This document shows, piece by piece, positions 28,652 through 37,108 of a stretch of DNA of 64,000 nt. The DNA is from Aliiroseovarius sp. Z3 (GTDB lineage: Bacteria; Pseudomonadota; Alphaproteobacteria; Rhodobacterales; Rhodobacteraceae). The notes below the pieces were generated by a model. That model worked only from the letters and a program-made list of their open reading frames with translations, did no database searches and had not been told where the DNA came from. The translations under genes were made by a program, and so were the position numbers. The first letter of the stretch is position 1, and each line of letters opens with the position of its first letter. The DNA lies in the NCBI RefSeq assembly GCF_029105185.1, contig NZ_JAFMZK010000005.1:234321-298320 (forward strand). The letters run 5' to 3'.

Positions 28652-29515
28652 ATGAAGCCTGAAACTCCTGCCAGTGCGCCGCCCCAAGATGCGGCGCAGC
28701 GCCGCGCGGTCGCGCCGGTAATCTGCTATCCCGTGGAAGACTTGCCAGCGCCTAATCTTGCGCTGTATCGGGCGGCGCGGGATACAGCGACGAAAACCGC
28801 CGAAGTGGTGGTGCCCCCGCGTGATGCCAAGGTGTTTCAGGTGCCGGCGGGTCATTTCTTCCGCATTACATCCATCGAAGGACCACAGGTCGGCGATTTG
28901 AACCTGTGGAATCTGCATGATTTGGCGGAAAGGTTCTATTCTGGCAAGACAAGGGCGCTTCACGGCACGCATTTGTCCATCTCAGATCGGATTTGGTCAA
29001 GTCAACCGTTTCTGCGCCCCATTGCGACAATCGTCAACGACACGTTGGATTGGTATGGGTTCGACGAATTTGGCGGGTCAGTGCATGACGTGATTGGCAC
29101 GCGGTGCGACCCCTACACGCATAACTTGCTGGCCGGTGGGCAATATCACCATTGCTGCCACTCCAATCTGACCCGTGCGCTGGCCGATTACCTTGATTGT
29201 TCGACAGGCGAAGCAGAGCCGCATATCCACGACGTTCTGAATGTTTTCATGTGCACGGGGTTCACGCGGGACACGGGGCAATACTTTATGAAAGCCAGCC
29301 CCGTGCGCCCCGGCGACTACCTTGAGTTCTTTGCCGAGATTGACCTGTTGGGTGCGCTCAGCGCCTGTCCCGGTGGCGATTGCTCGTCCGAGCACAGCTC
29401 TGATGCTGCCGCCTGTTATCCGCTTCTGGTCGAGGTGTTCACCCCTGACAAGCGTGCATTGCAGGGGTGGTCACAGCCGCCTGTTAACGGCTATGACCGA
29501 ACGCATGGCGTTTAA
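28652..29515 (+). CDS. DUF1989 / urea carboxylase-associated family protein
   Basis: A 287-residue protein of the DUF1989 family, known as urea amidolyase-associated proteins when next to urea carboxylase. Recognisable parts are PAGHFFRITSIEGPQVGDLNLW, TRALHGTHLSISDRIWSS, a Cys/His-rich NLLAGGQYHHCCHSNL and the C-terminal ALSACPGGD, likely to include a metal or guanidine-related site. Recent work places some family members in guanidine or carboxyguanidine metabolism. No urea carboxylase or guanidine carboxylase gene lies in the window, so that role is only a family hint. Divergent from the DUF2478 gene; followed convergently by deoD. Confidence 0.82.
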   Translation: MKPETPASAPPQDAAQRRAVAPVICYPVEDLPAPNLALYRAARDTATKTAEVVVPPRDAKVFQVPAGHFFRITSIEGPQVGDLNLWNLHDLAERFYSGKTRALHGTHLSISDRIWSSQPFLRPIATIVNDTLDWYGFDEFGGSVHDVIGTRCDPYTHNLLAGGQYHHCCHSNLTRALADYLDCSTGEAEPHIHDVLNVFMCTGFTRDTGQYFMKASPVRPGDYLEFFAEIDLLGALSACPGGDCSSEHSSDAAACYPLLVEVFTPDKRALQGWSQPPVNGYDRTHGV

Positions 29516-29524
29516 GCGCGCCGA

Positions 29525-30229
29525 TCAGGCGAAGGCGGCTTCCAGCGCAATCTCGATCATGTCGCCAAAGCTTTGTTCGCGCTGATCCGATGGCAAGGCT
29601 TCACCGGTTTGCAGGTGATCGGATACCGTCATGATCCCCAGTGCGCGCACCCCGTGGCGGGCGGCAAGGGTGTAGAGTTCGGCGGCCTCCATCTCGACCC
29701 CTAGAATGCCGTGACGCGTCATTTCTTTGTTCAGGTCAGGACGCTCGTCATAGAACGTGTCCGAGCTGTAGATCCCGCCCACATGCACGCCAACATCGCG
29801 TTTGCGTGTTGCTGATACTGCGGCTTCCAACAGTGTATAATCGGCACAGGGCGAATAATTCAGTTCGCGAAAGATGGTGGAAGACGGTGTCGCGACTGTC
29901 GTGCAGGTCATCGCGATGACCACGTCCCGCACTTTGACCTGAGGCTGCATACCCCCGATGGACCCGACACGGATCAAGGTCTTCGCCCCGTAATCGCGGA
30001 TCAATTCATTGGCATAGATCGACAGACTGGGCATCCCCATACCGGATCCCTGAATGCTGACACGGTTGCCTTTGTAGGTTCCGGTAAAGCCCAGCATTCC
30101 ACGCACTTCGTTGACCAGTTCGGCCCCTTCCAGAAAGTTTTCGGCGGCCCATCGGGCGCGATAGGGGTCGCCCGGCATCAGGACGGTTTCTGCGATCTGG
30201 CCGGGGGCGGCACCAATATGGATGGTCAT
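29525..30229 (-). CDS. deoD: Purine nucleoside phosphorylase, DeoD (hexameric) type
   Basis: A 234-residue phosphorolase cleaving purine (deoxy)nucleosides to base and (deoxy)ribose 1-phosphate. It has the N-terminal [31 protein letters not shown], and the catalytic Asp in [10 protein letters not shown], all as in the E. coli hexameric enzyme. A strong AGGAGA site sets the start. A second, unrelated-type purine nucleoside phosphorylase is at 41132. It is divergent from the DUF4329 gene with a 29-base gap. Confidence 0.94.
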   Translation of the reverse strand: MTIHIGAAPGQIAETVLMPGDPYRARWAAENFLEGAELVNEVRGMLGFTGTYKGNRVSIQGSGMGMPSLSIYANELIRDYGAKTLIRVGSIGGMQPQVKVRDVVIAMTCTTVATPSSTIFRELNYSPCADYTLLEAAVSATRKRDVGVHVGGIYSSDTFYDERPDLNKEMTRHGILGVEMEAAELYTLAARHGVRALGIMTVSDHLQTGEALPSDQREQSFGDMIEIALEAAFA

Positions 30230-30258
30230 GGCTGTCTCCTGTGGATAAAGTCGCGCAT

Positions 30259-30801
30259 ATGAAAACAAAATCTGTGATCCACGCGCTGTTCGTAGCCCTC
30301 TTTATCCTCCCACTTCCCCTCTGGGCGCAAGAGCCCGGCGAGCTTGCCTTGGTAAAGAAGGTGTTCGCGAAGCTTCAACCGATCTCGATCCGGGCCAATC
30401 GCGAGTATTGCGGCTATATCGGCTATGATCGCTCCGGCAAGCTGGCGGCGTCAAAGGCCAAGCGCGGCGGCAAAGGCAGTTGCATGGCCAATGATCCGGT
30501 CAACCTGGTCACAGTGATCGCGTCTTATCATACTCATGGTGGGTTCTCGACCCGATACGCGAACGAGGTGCCATCTGGCGATGACATGGAAACTGACGAG
30601 CTGGAAGGCGTCGATGGCTGGGTTGCCACTCCGGGCGGTCGGCTTTGGTATATTGATACGACCGATATGGTCACGAGCCAGATTTGCGGGATCGGTTGTC
30701 TTCCCATGGACGCCCGGTTTCGTGAGGGCGACATGGGAGAAATCGCGCAAAGCTATACCTACGACCAACTGATCGAAAAGTTGGTTGGGCTAGGCGACTG
30801 A
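30259..30801 (+). CDS. Secreted DUF4329 protein
   Basis: A 180-residue protein with an N-terminal signal peptide ([20 protein letters not shown], cleavage near WAQ-E). It matches the DUF4329 family: [13 protein letters not shown], then [15 protein letters not shown] and [15 protein letters not shown]. The HTH-containing motif and paired cysteines suggest a small JAB-like or RHS-toxin-associated domain fold. Here it is free-standing and secreted, so no toxin function can be claimed. Expected in the periplasm or outside. Its convergent neighbour is ecm, four bases away. Confidence 0.75.
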   Translation: MKTKSVIHALFVALFILPLPLWAQEPGELALVKKVFAKLQPISIRANREYCGYIGYDRSGKLAASKAKRGGKGSCMANDPVNLVTVIASYHTHGGFSTRYANEVPSGDDMETDELEGVDGWVATPGGRLWYIDTTDMVTSQICGIGCLPMDARFREGDMGEIAQSYTYDQLIEKLVGLGD

Positions 30802-30804
30802 CCT

Positions 30805-32772
30805 TTATTCGGCCGCGGCGGCTTTCGGGGCAACCAGCGTCACGATATCTTCCATGATCGTGTTCAGCTCGAAATCTTTCGGCGTATAGACCTTGGCCAC
30901 ACCCATGTTGCGCAGACGCTCGGCGTCTTCGTCGGGGATGATGCCGCCTGCGACCACGGGAATGTGACCCAGACCGGCGTCTTTCATGCGCTCCATCAGC
31001 TCTTCCAGAAGCGGAATGTGACTGCCCGACAGGATTGAAAGGCCAACGACATGCGCCTTGGTTTCGATGGCCGAAGCCACCAGCTCCTCGGGCGTCAGGC
31101 GGATGCCTTCATAGGTGATGTCCATGCCGCAGTCGCGGGCGCGGGCGGCAATCTGTTCGGCGCCGTTGGAATGGCCGTCCAGACCGGGTTTGCCAACGAG
31201 GAAGGTCAGGCGACGGCCAAGCGCGTCCGACACTGCATCGACGCGGGCGCGGATGTCCTCCAACCCTTCGGTGCGGTTCGACGGGTTCTTGGACACGCCC
31301 GTGGGCGCGCGATACTGGCCGAAGGTCTGGCGCATTACCTCGCCCCATTCCCCCGTGGTGACACCGGCCTTCGCTGCGGCGATTGAGGGGGGCATGATGT
31401 TGTCGCCGGACCTGGCCGCGGCGCGCAGGTTGTCCAGCGCGACCTTGACGGCGTTGTCGTCACGATCCGCCCGCCATTGTTCCAAACGCGCGATCTGGTC
31501 GGCCTCTGCTTCTTTGTCGGCAACCATGATGGCGCCCTCGCCAGCCGTCAGCGGGCTTTCTGCGGCTTCGGTCCAGCGGTTCACACCGACCACCGTGGTC
31601 TTGCCGGCCTCGATCTTGTTGATGCGCTGGGCGTTTGACTCGACCAATCGCGATTTCATGTACTCAATGGCCGCGACCGCGCCGCCCATCCCGTCGATCT
31701 GGGCCAGTTCGGCGCGCGCGCCGTCTTTCAGTTCGGCGACCTTGCGTTCTACGGCGGGGTTTTCGTCAAACAGGTCGTCAAACTCCAGAAGGTCGGTCTC
31801 ATAGGCCAGAATCTGCTGCATCCGAAGGGACCACTGCTGATCCCAAGGGCGGGGCAGGCCAAGGGCTTCGTTCCATGCGGGCAGTTGCACCGCGCGGGCG
31901 CGGGCGTTTTTCGACAGCGTCACAGCCAGCATCTCGATCAGGATGCGGTAGACGTTGTTTTCCGGTTGCTGCTCGGTCAAACCAAGCGAGTTCACCTGCA
32001 CGCCATAGCGGAAGCGGCGGAATTTCGGATCTTCAACGCCGTAACGCTCGCGGGTGATTTCGTCCCACAGCTCGACAAAGGCGCGCATCTTGCACATCTC
32101 GGTTACAAAGCGGATGCCGGCGTTCACGAAGAATGAGATGCGGCCAACCATAGCGGGGAACGCCTCGGCGGGCACTTTTTCCTTCAGGTCGTCCAGAACG
32201 GCAATGGCTGTGGCCAGTGCGAAGGCCAGCTCTTCCTCTGGCGTCGCGCCAGCTTCCTGCAGGTGATAGGAACACACATTCATCGGGTTCCATTTCGGCA
32301 GGTGCTCGCGCGTATAGGCAGCAACGTCGGTAATCATGCGTAAGCTGGGCTTCGGCGGGCAGACATAGGTTCCGCGCGACAGGTATTCCTTGATGATGTC
32401 GTTCTGAACGGTGCCCTGCAGCTTCGAGATATCGGCGCCCTGTTCCTCGGCGGCGGCGATATAGAGCGACAACAGCCATGGCGCAGTGGCGTTGATCGTC
32501 ATCGAGGTGTTCATCTGCTCCAGCGGAATATCTGCAAACAGGGTGCGCATGTCGCCCAAGTGGCTTAGCGGCACGCCGACCTTGCCCACCTCACCCCGTG
32601 ACAGTTTGTGATCGCTGTCATAGCCCGTTTGGGTCGGCAAATCGAAGGCGACGGACAAGCCGGTCTGGCCTTTCGACAAGTTGGTCCGATATAGCGCGTT
32701 CGAGGCTTTGGCGGTCGAATGACCGGCATAGGTGCGGAAAAGCCAGGGGCGGATCGAGTTTTGGCGGGACAT
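30805..32772 (-). CDS. ecm: Ethylmalonyl-CoA mutase (coenzyme B12-dependent)
   Basis: A 655-residue acyl-CoA mutase. The N-terminal barrel holds substrate motifs (TGLSVAFDLPTQTGYDSD, MNTSMTINATAPW). The C-terminal Rossmann-like cobalamin domain carries the DxHxxG motif in PGLDGHSNGAEQ near residue 530. The single-chain layout with both parts matches MeaA/Ecm, which in Rhodobacter and Methylobacterium converts ethylmalonyl-CoA to methylsuccinyl-CoA. The nearby ccr gene, which makes ethylmalonyl-CoA, supports ethylmalonyl-CoA mutase over methylmalonyl-CoA or isobutyryl-CoA mutase. It needs adenosylcobalamin. It is divergent from the PlsB-like gene. Confidence 0.93.
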   Translation of the reverse strand: MSRQNSIRPWLFRTYAGHSTAKASNALYRTNLSKGQTGLSVAFDLPTQTGYDSDHKLSRGEVGKVGVPLSHLGDMRTLFADIPLEQMNTSMTINATAPWLLSLYIAAAEEQGADISKLQGTVQNDIIKEYLSRGTYVCPPKPSLRMITDVAAYTREHLPKWNPMNVCSYHLQEAGATPEEELAFALATAIAVLDDLKEKVPAEAFPAMVGRISFFVNAGIRFVTEMCKMRAFVELWDEITRERYGVEDPKFRRFRYGVQVNSLGLTEQQPENNVYRILIEMLAVTLSKNARARAVQLPAWNEALGLPRPWDQQWSLRMQQILAYETDLLEFDDLFDENPAVERKVAELKDGARAELAQIDGMGGAVAAIEYMKSRLVESNAQRINKIEAGKTTVVGVNRWTEAAESPLTAGEGAIMVADKEAEADQIARLEQWRADRDDNAVKVALDNLRAAARSGDNIMPPSIAAAKAGVTTGEWGEVMRQTFGQYRAPTGVSKNPSNRTEGLEDIRARVDAVSDALGRRLTFLVGKPGLDGHSNGAEQIAARARDCGMDITYEGIRLTPEELVASAIETKAHVVGLSILSGSHIPLLEELMERMKDAGLGHIPVVAGGIIPDEDAERLRNMGVAKVYTPKDFELNTIMEDIVTLVAPKAAAAE

Positions 32773-32825
32773 GTCAGAGACTCATCGATTTGTTGCGCTG
32801 CAGCATTTTTCGCAGACGAAAGAAT

Positions 32826-32891
32826 ATTACGCAAGGGCGAATTTCAAGGGAAGAAAATTACGCAATGTTCAGGTCTCATGCGCTGGCGTAA
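32826..32891. promoter_or_regulatory. Repeated ATTACGCAA motifs upstream of ecm
   Basis: ATTACGCAA occurs twice as a direct repeat at 32826-32834 and 32857-32865, 31 bases apart (three helical turns). An inverted GCGTAA follows at 32886-32891. They lie in the 225-base spacer between ecm and the PlsB-like gene. Regular helical phasing suggests a regulator binding site for ecm or for both genes. Confidence 0.4.
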
Positions 32892-32997
32892 GCAGCAAGG
32901 CACGATTGTCATCCCGCATAGGATATCCAGAAAGATGATAGAACTGCCCGTGACGCATTGTCTTTACCTTGTTGCCTTTTCCTGAAAACCTGTCGCC

Positions 32998-34446
32998 ATG
33001 ACGCGTTCGATAGAATTGCCACTGTGGCTTCTTATTCTGATTCTGGCCTTCGCCACGGTGACGTTCGCGTCCCATTTCCTGTTTCCATCGGTTCGCTGGT
33101 TCTTCCGCAAACGGCTTGAACGCGCGGTTGAGCGGCTGAACGAAAAACTCGAACGTCCGATCGAGCCGTTTAAGCTGGCACGTCGCTATGACATGGTGCA
33201 GCGTCTGTCTTATGACCCCGAGGTGGCGAAGGCGGTTGCCGAACATGCCCGAAGCGCGGGCGTGCCCGAGCAGGTCGCGTTTGAAACCGCGCAACGCTAT
33301 GCCCGCGAGATCGTGCCTCGGTTTTCGGCAACGGCTTATTTCGGGTTCGGGATCGGTGTCGCCAAGCTTCTGAGCCGGGCATTCTATCGCGTCAGGCTCG
33401 GCGCCTTCGACGAAGCGCGTTTGAAGGAAATCGACCCGGATTCGACCATCGTTTTCGTGATGAATCACCGGTCGAACATGGATTACGTGTTGGTCACATG
33501 GCTGGCCGCCGAGCGATCACACCTATCCTATGCCGTGGGGGAATGGGCGCGGGTCTGGCCGCTGCGCATGTTGATCCGATCCATGGGCGCGTATTTTATC
33601 CGCCGCAGAAGCCGCAATGCGCTGTATCGCAAAGTTTTGTCACGTTATGTGCGACTGGCAACGGATGGCGGTGTCACGCAGGCGATGTTCCCTGAAGGTG
33701 GGCTAAGTCTGAACGGGACAGTTGGCGAACCGAAGCTGGGACTTCTGAGCTATCTCGTGCAGGATTTTGACCCTGCGGTGAATCGCAATGTCGTCTTCGT
33801 TCCCGTCGCGATGAACTATGACCGGGTTCTTGAGGACCGGGTGCTTGTGAGAGCCGACATCAAGGGCAATCGACGGTTTGGGTTACGCTTCAAATACGTT
33901 GCCCGGCATGTTGGCCGGCATCTATGGCAGTGCCTGACCGGCAAGTTTCATCGCTTCGGCTATGCCAGCGTGTCGTTCGGCCGCCCCTTGTCGCTGAACG
34001 ACTATCTCGAGACCCACGGGGCAGAGGATTTGCTGGAAGACCTTGGTGACCAATTGATGTCACGCATCCGCGATGTCGTTCCGGTTCTGCCTGTGCCCGT
34101 GGTGGCCGCGATCGTGCTGGAGCAGGAAACATTGACCCGAACCGATTTGGAAACCCGCTTTTCATTGCTGGTCTCGGATATGGAGGCGAGGGGTGCCCAT
34201 GTGCATTTGCCACGGGGCGACATGAGTTATGCGGCCGAAGTCGGTATTCGGCTGCTTATGCAACGCAAACTGATCATTGAAGAAGGCGAGGGGCCGCAAG
34301 CGCGATATCGCGTCAACAAACCGGATCGCTTGATTCTGGCCTATTATGCCAATTCCATAGCGCACCTGTCTGATGCCATCACGACGGTTCAGATATCGGA
34401 CCTAAGCCCGGCCGAAGTCGCTGACGCCGCCGTATTGCCGGATTAA
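32998..34446 (+). CDS. Glycerol-3-phosphate acyltransferase-like protein (PlsB family)
   Basis: A 482-residue acyltransferase with the HX4D motif in VMNHRSNMD (His157, Asp162), the second motif FPEGGLS (231-237) and an N-terminal membrane segment (LWLLILILAFATVTF). This is the catalytic fold of PlsB-type enzymes that acylate glycerol 3-phosphate in phospholipid synthesis. It is shorter than E. coli PlsB (about 800), like the short PlsB-like proteins of alphaproteobacteria. Acts at the inner membrane. It sits between the two ethylmalonyl-CoA pathway genes but has no obvious role in that pathway. Confidence 0.87.
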   Translation: MTRSIELPLWLLILILAFATVTFASHFLFPSVRWFFRKRLERAVERLNEKLERPIEPFKLARRYDMVQRLSYDPEVAKAVAEHARSAGVPEQVAFETAQRYAREIVPRFSATAYFGFGIGVAKLLSRAFYRVRLGAFDEARLKEIDPDSTIVFVMNHRSNMDYVLVTWLAAERSHLSYAVGEWARVWPLRMLIRSMGAYFIRRRSRNALYRKVLSRYVRLATDGGVTQAMFPEGGLSLNGTVGEPKLGLLSYLVQDFDPAVNRNVVFVPVAMNYDRVLEDRVLVRADIKGNRRFGLRFKYVARHVGRHLWQCLTGKFHRFGYASVSFGRPLSLNDYLETHGAEDLLEDLGDQLMSRIRDVVPVLPVPVVAAIVLEQETLTRTDLETRFSLLVSDMEARGAHVHLPRGDMSYAAEVGIRLLMQRKLIIEEGEGPQARYRVNKPDRLILAYYANSIAHLSDAITTVQISDLSPAEVADAAVLPD

Positions 34447-34601
34447 AGCCCGTTGTCGCAGAAATCGTACGCGACATAAAATTACAAAAAATGGCCGATT
34501 GTTGTTGCAATCTTGCGGAGCGATACGTAATGCTGCACTAGCAACCGCATTTCTGCATTGCGGCAATAGAATCGGATAACGCGCAACAGAAGGAGGCCCC
34601 G

Positions 34602-35891
34602 ATGGCTTTGGATACGCAACCCAGCATCGCTGACTACGATGCCCCGAAGAAGGACTTGTACGAGATCGGTGAGATGCCGCCGCTTGGGCATGTCCCCAAA
34701 CAGATGTATGCTTGGGCCATTCGCCGGGAACGTCATGGCGAACCGGACAAGTCCTTTCTGGTCGAAGTTGTCGATACGCCCGTTTTGGATAGTCACGAGG
34801 TTCTGGTCCTCGTGATGGCCGCTGGTGTGAACTACAACGGTGTTTGGGCTGGCTTGGGCGTACCTATTTCGCCATTTGACGGCCACGGTGCGGATTATCA
34901 CATCGCGGGGTCAGACGCTTCTGGCATCGTTTGGGCTGTTGGCGACAAGGTGAAAAGCTGGAAAGTGGGTGACGAAGTGGTCATTCACTGTAACCAGGAT
35001 GACGGCGACGACGAAGAGTGTAACGGCGGCGATCCGATGTTCTCGCCCTCCCAAAGAATTTGGGGATACGAGACCCCGGACGGCTCGTTTGCGCAGTTCA
35101 CGAATGTGCAGGCGCAACAGCTTTTGCCACGCCCTAAACATCTGACATGGGAAGAAAGTGCCTGCTACACGCTGACACTGGCTACGGCCTACCGGATGTT
35201 GTTTGGGCATGCGCCACATGAGCTGAAACCCGGACAGAATGTTCTGGTCTGGGGGGCATCGGGCGGTCTGGGATCCTTTGCGATCCAATTGATCAATGCC
35301 GCCGGTGCGAATGCCATCGGCGTGATCTCGGAAGAGGACAAGCGCGAGTTTGTTATGTCACTCGGCGCAAAGGGCGTGATCAACCGCAAGGATTTCAATT
35401 GCTGGGGGCAGTTGCCCACCGTGAACACGCCTGAATATGCCGCCTGGTTCAAAGAAGTGCGCAAGTTCGGCAAAGCGATCTGGGATATCACGGGCAAAGG
35501 CAACAATGTGGATATGGTGTTTGAACACCCCGGCGAAGCCACGTTCCCCGTGTCGACCTTCGTTTGTAAGAAAGGCGGCATGGTCGTGATCTGCGCGGGG
35601 ACCACGGGCTTCAACTGTACGTTTGACGTTCGGTATCTCTGGATGCACCAGAAGCGCATTCAGGGCAGCCACTTCGCACATTTGAAGCAAGCCGCCTCGG
35701 CCAACCGCATGATGGTCGAACGACGAATCGACCCCTGTATGTCCGAGGTGTTCCCTTGGGAAGAGATCCCGGACGCACATATGAAAATGTTGCGCAATCA
35801 ACACAAGCCCGGCAACATGGCGGTCCTGGTTCAGGCACCGAAAACCGGTCTGCGCACCTTCGAAGACGCACTTGAGGCCGGCCCGAAATAG
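34602..35891 (+). CDS. ccr: Crotonyl-CoA carboxylase/reductase
   Basis: A 429-residue medium-chain dehydrogenase/reductase that converts crotonyl-CoA and CO2 with NADPH to ethylmalonyl-CoA, the defining reaction of the ethylmalonyl-CoA pathway. Visible are the N-terminal GHVPKQMYAWAIRRERHG, the GroES-like part with GADYHIAGSDASGIV, and the cofactor-binding VLVWGASGGLGSFAIQ near residue 216. Later segments (MVFEHPGEATFPVS, HFAHLKQA) match CCR proteins. Strong AAGGAGG site. It is followed by a strong terminator, so it is the last gene of its transcript. Works with ecm at 30805 to assimilate acetyl-CoA. Confidence 0.96.
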   Translation: MALDTQPSIADYDAPKKDLYEIGEMPPLGHVPKQMYAWAIRRERHGEPDKSFLVEVVDTPVLDSHEVLVLVMAAGVNYNGVWAGLGVPISPFDGHGADYHIAGSDASGIVWAVGDKVKSWKVGDEVVIHCNQDDGDDEECNGGDPMFSPSQRIWGYETPDGSFAQFTNVQAQQLLPRPKHLTWEESACYTLTLATAYRMLFGHAPHELKPGQNVLVWGASGGLGSFAIQLINAAGANAIGVISEEDKREFVMSLGAKGVINRKDFNCWGQLPTVNTPEYAAWFKEVRKFGKAIWDITGKGNNVDMVFEHPGEATFPVSTFVCKKGGMVVICAGTTGFNCTFDVRYLWMHQKRIQGSHFAHLKQAASANRMMVERRIDPCMSEVFPWEEIPDAHMKMLRNQHKPGNMAVLVQAPKTGLRTFEDALEAGPK

Positions 35892-35913
35892 GTCAGAAAA
35901 CCGCTGAAATTTG

Positions 35914-35947
35914 GCCCCCCGTCCGAACAGGATTGGGGGGCTTTTTT
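35914..35947 (+). terminator. Rho-independent terminator after ccr
   Basis: Perfect 7-bp stem GCCCCCC/GGGGGGC (35914-35920 and 35935-35941), 14-base loop, followed by six T. A classical intrinsic terminator for ccr. Confidence 0.93.
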
Positions 35948-36050
35948 GTCGAATCTTGAGACACTTCACTCGTTATCGAAGCGAATCACATTGAAGTAGA
36001 GTTGACCGCTTGGTCGGCTTATTCAGAGATCAGTATGTTACGCAAATCAC

Positions 36051-36070
36051 CCTCCCCATTTATGGGGAGG
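36051..36070. promoter_or_regulatory. 9-bp palindrome upstream of the luxR locus
   Basis: CCTCCCCAT/ATGGGGAGG (36051-36059 and 36062-36070) with a 2-base centre, about 75 bases before the first gene of the lux locus. A 20-base palindrome in this place could be an operator (for LuxR itself or an upstream regulator) or an RNA hairpin in the leader. Confidence 0.5.
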
Positions 36071-36144
36071 TCAAATGGGTGAATACCGAAGCGCAAAAAC
36101 ACATGCGAAGGTTGATTTCCAAACTTGCGAGATCGAGGCTTTAC

Positions 36145-36360
36145 ATGTCTGATGAATGGATCATTGATGTTCTTACTGACCTGAAGGCTTACGCGGTTAA
36201 AAATGGTTTGAACGTCACGGCTGACCAGCTTGACGACGCGCGACTGATTGCCATGACCGAAATCGCTGCTGCCTCACGTCAAGAGACGGAGAACGCGCGC
36301 GACTATGAAAAACCGGTTGGAAGACCTTGTCTCTACGTTGCAGGCGGCGAACTCGCTTGA
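36145..36360 (+). CDS. Small protein upstream of and overlapping luxR
   Basis: A 71-residue soluble protein starting MSDEWIIDVLTDLKAYAVKN, with a GAGG site before ATG. The frame is open upstream to 36010, but this start has the best ribosome site. It overlaps luxR by 56 bases in another frame, so the two are almost certainly cotranscribed and possibly translationally coupled. From memory, similar short proteins beginning with an acidic WIIDVL.DL segment occur next to luxR in other roseobacters; I know no function. It is helical and lacks a signal peptide. A modulator of LuxR is a plausible guess, not shown. Confidence 0.65.
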   Translation: MSDEWIIDVLTDLKAYAVKNGLNVTADQLDDARLIAMTEIAAASRQETENARDYEKPVGRPCLYVAGGELA

Positions 36361-37018
36361 AGACCTGCAAGCCATAACCGAGGCTCTGCGGGATCACTAC
36401 GACGTCTCTCATACCGTCTATCATTGGGTCAATTCTGTTGGCGAAAGATTTGGTGCAGGCACGTACAGCGCCGAATGGGTCGACCGCTATCTCGAAAAGG
36501 ATTACTTGCGCATAGATCCTGTTATTTTCGGATGTTTTCAAAGGTTTACCCCCGTAATTTGGAAGTCGCTCGATTGGTCGTCAAAGGCGGCACGCGAGAT
36601 GTTCCAGGATGCTATGAACTATGGTCTGGGCAATCAGGGATTCACCATTCCGATACGTGGACCCAACGGGCAATTCGCGCTGTTTACCATGAATGCGACC
36701 GCGGAAGATGACGCATGGGAAACCTTTGTCGATGAGAACACACACGATCTGATGATCATCTCGCACGAACTCAACAAAAAAGCGCTCGAATTCGAGAAAT
36801 GGGGTCAGGACGTTCAGTCCCCGTCGCTGTCGCCTCGTGAATTGACGGCGATGACCTGTTTGGCGAAAGGGATGAATCGCGCGCAATCTGCGGCAGAAAT
36901 GAGCATATCAGAACACACGTTAAGAGTGTATATCGAATCGGCGCGCCACAAGTTGGGCGCCATGAATACAACCCATGCGGTAGCACGTGCGTTGTCTACG
37001 GGGATCATAATCGTATAA
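36305..37018 (+). CDS. LuxR-family acyl-homoserine lactone-dependent regulator
   Basis: A 237-residue quorum-sensing regulator. The N-terminal autoinducer-binding domain carries the conserved Trp58, Tyr62, Asp71-Pro72, Trp86 and Gly112, equivalents of TraR Trp57, Tyr61, Asp70, Trp85 and Gly113. The C-terminal GerE-type HTH contains SPRELTAMTCLAKGMNRAQ and SEHTLRVYIESARHKLGA. All key ligand residues are present, so it should bind an acyl-homoserine lactone. It precedes the synthase gene in the same direction, with a perfect palindrome in the 90-base gap. The start at 36305 overlaps the small upstream gene; the GGAG site is rather far (about 14 bases). Confidence 0.94.
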   Translation: MKNRLEDLVSTLQAANSLEDLQAITEALRDHYDVSHTVYHWVNSVGERFGAGTYSAEWVDRYLEKDYLRIDPVIFGCFQRFTPVIWKSLDWSSKAAREMFQDAMNYGLGNQGFTIPIRGPNGQFALFTMNATAEDDAWETFVDENTHDLMIISHELNKKALEFEKWGQDVQSPSLSPRELTAMTCLAKGMNRAQSAAEMSISEHTLRVYIESARHKLGAMNTTHAVARALSTGIIIV

Positions 37019-37045
37019 AATACATCTAAAACGCTCAAGACATTT

Positions 37046-37066
37046 GCCTTATTTTAACCATAAGGC
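37046..37066. promoter_or_regulatory. lux-box-like inverted repeat before luxI
   Basis: Perfect 7-bp inverted repeat GCCTTAT/ATAAGGC (37046-37052 and 37060-37066) with a 7-base centre, 43 bases before the luxI start codon. Size (21 bases) and place suit a LuxR binding site that gives positive feedback. An RNA hairpin ending the luxR transcript is the alternative, but no T run follows. Confidence 0.6.
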
Positions 37067-37108
37067 GACCATCATTTGGCTAACTTATCGGACAAAGGAG
37101 CCAAACCG

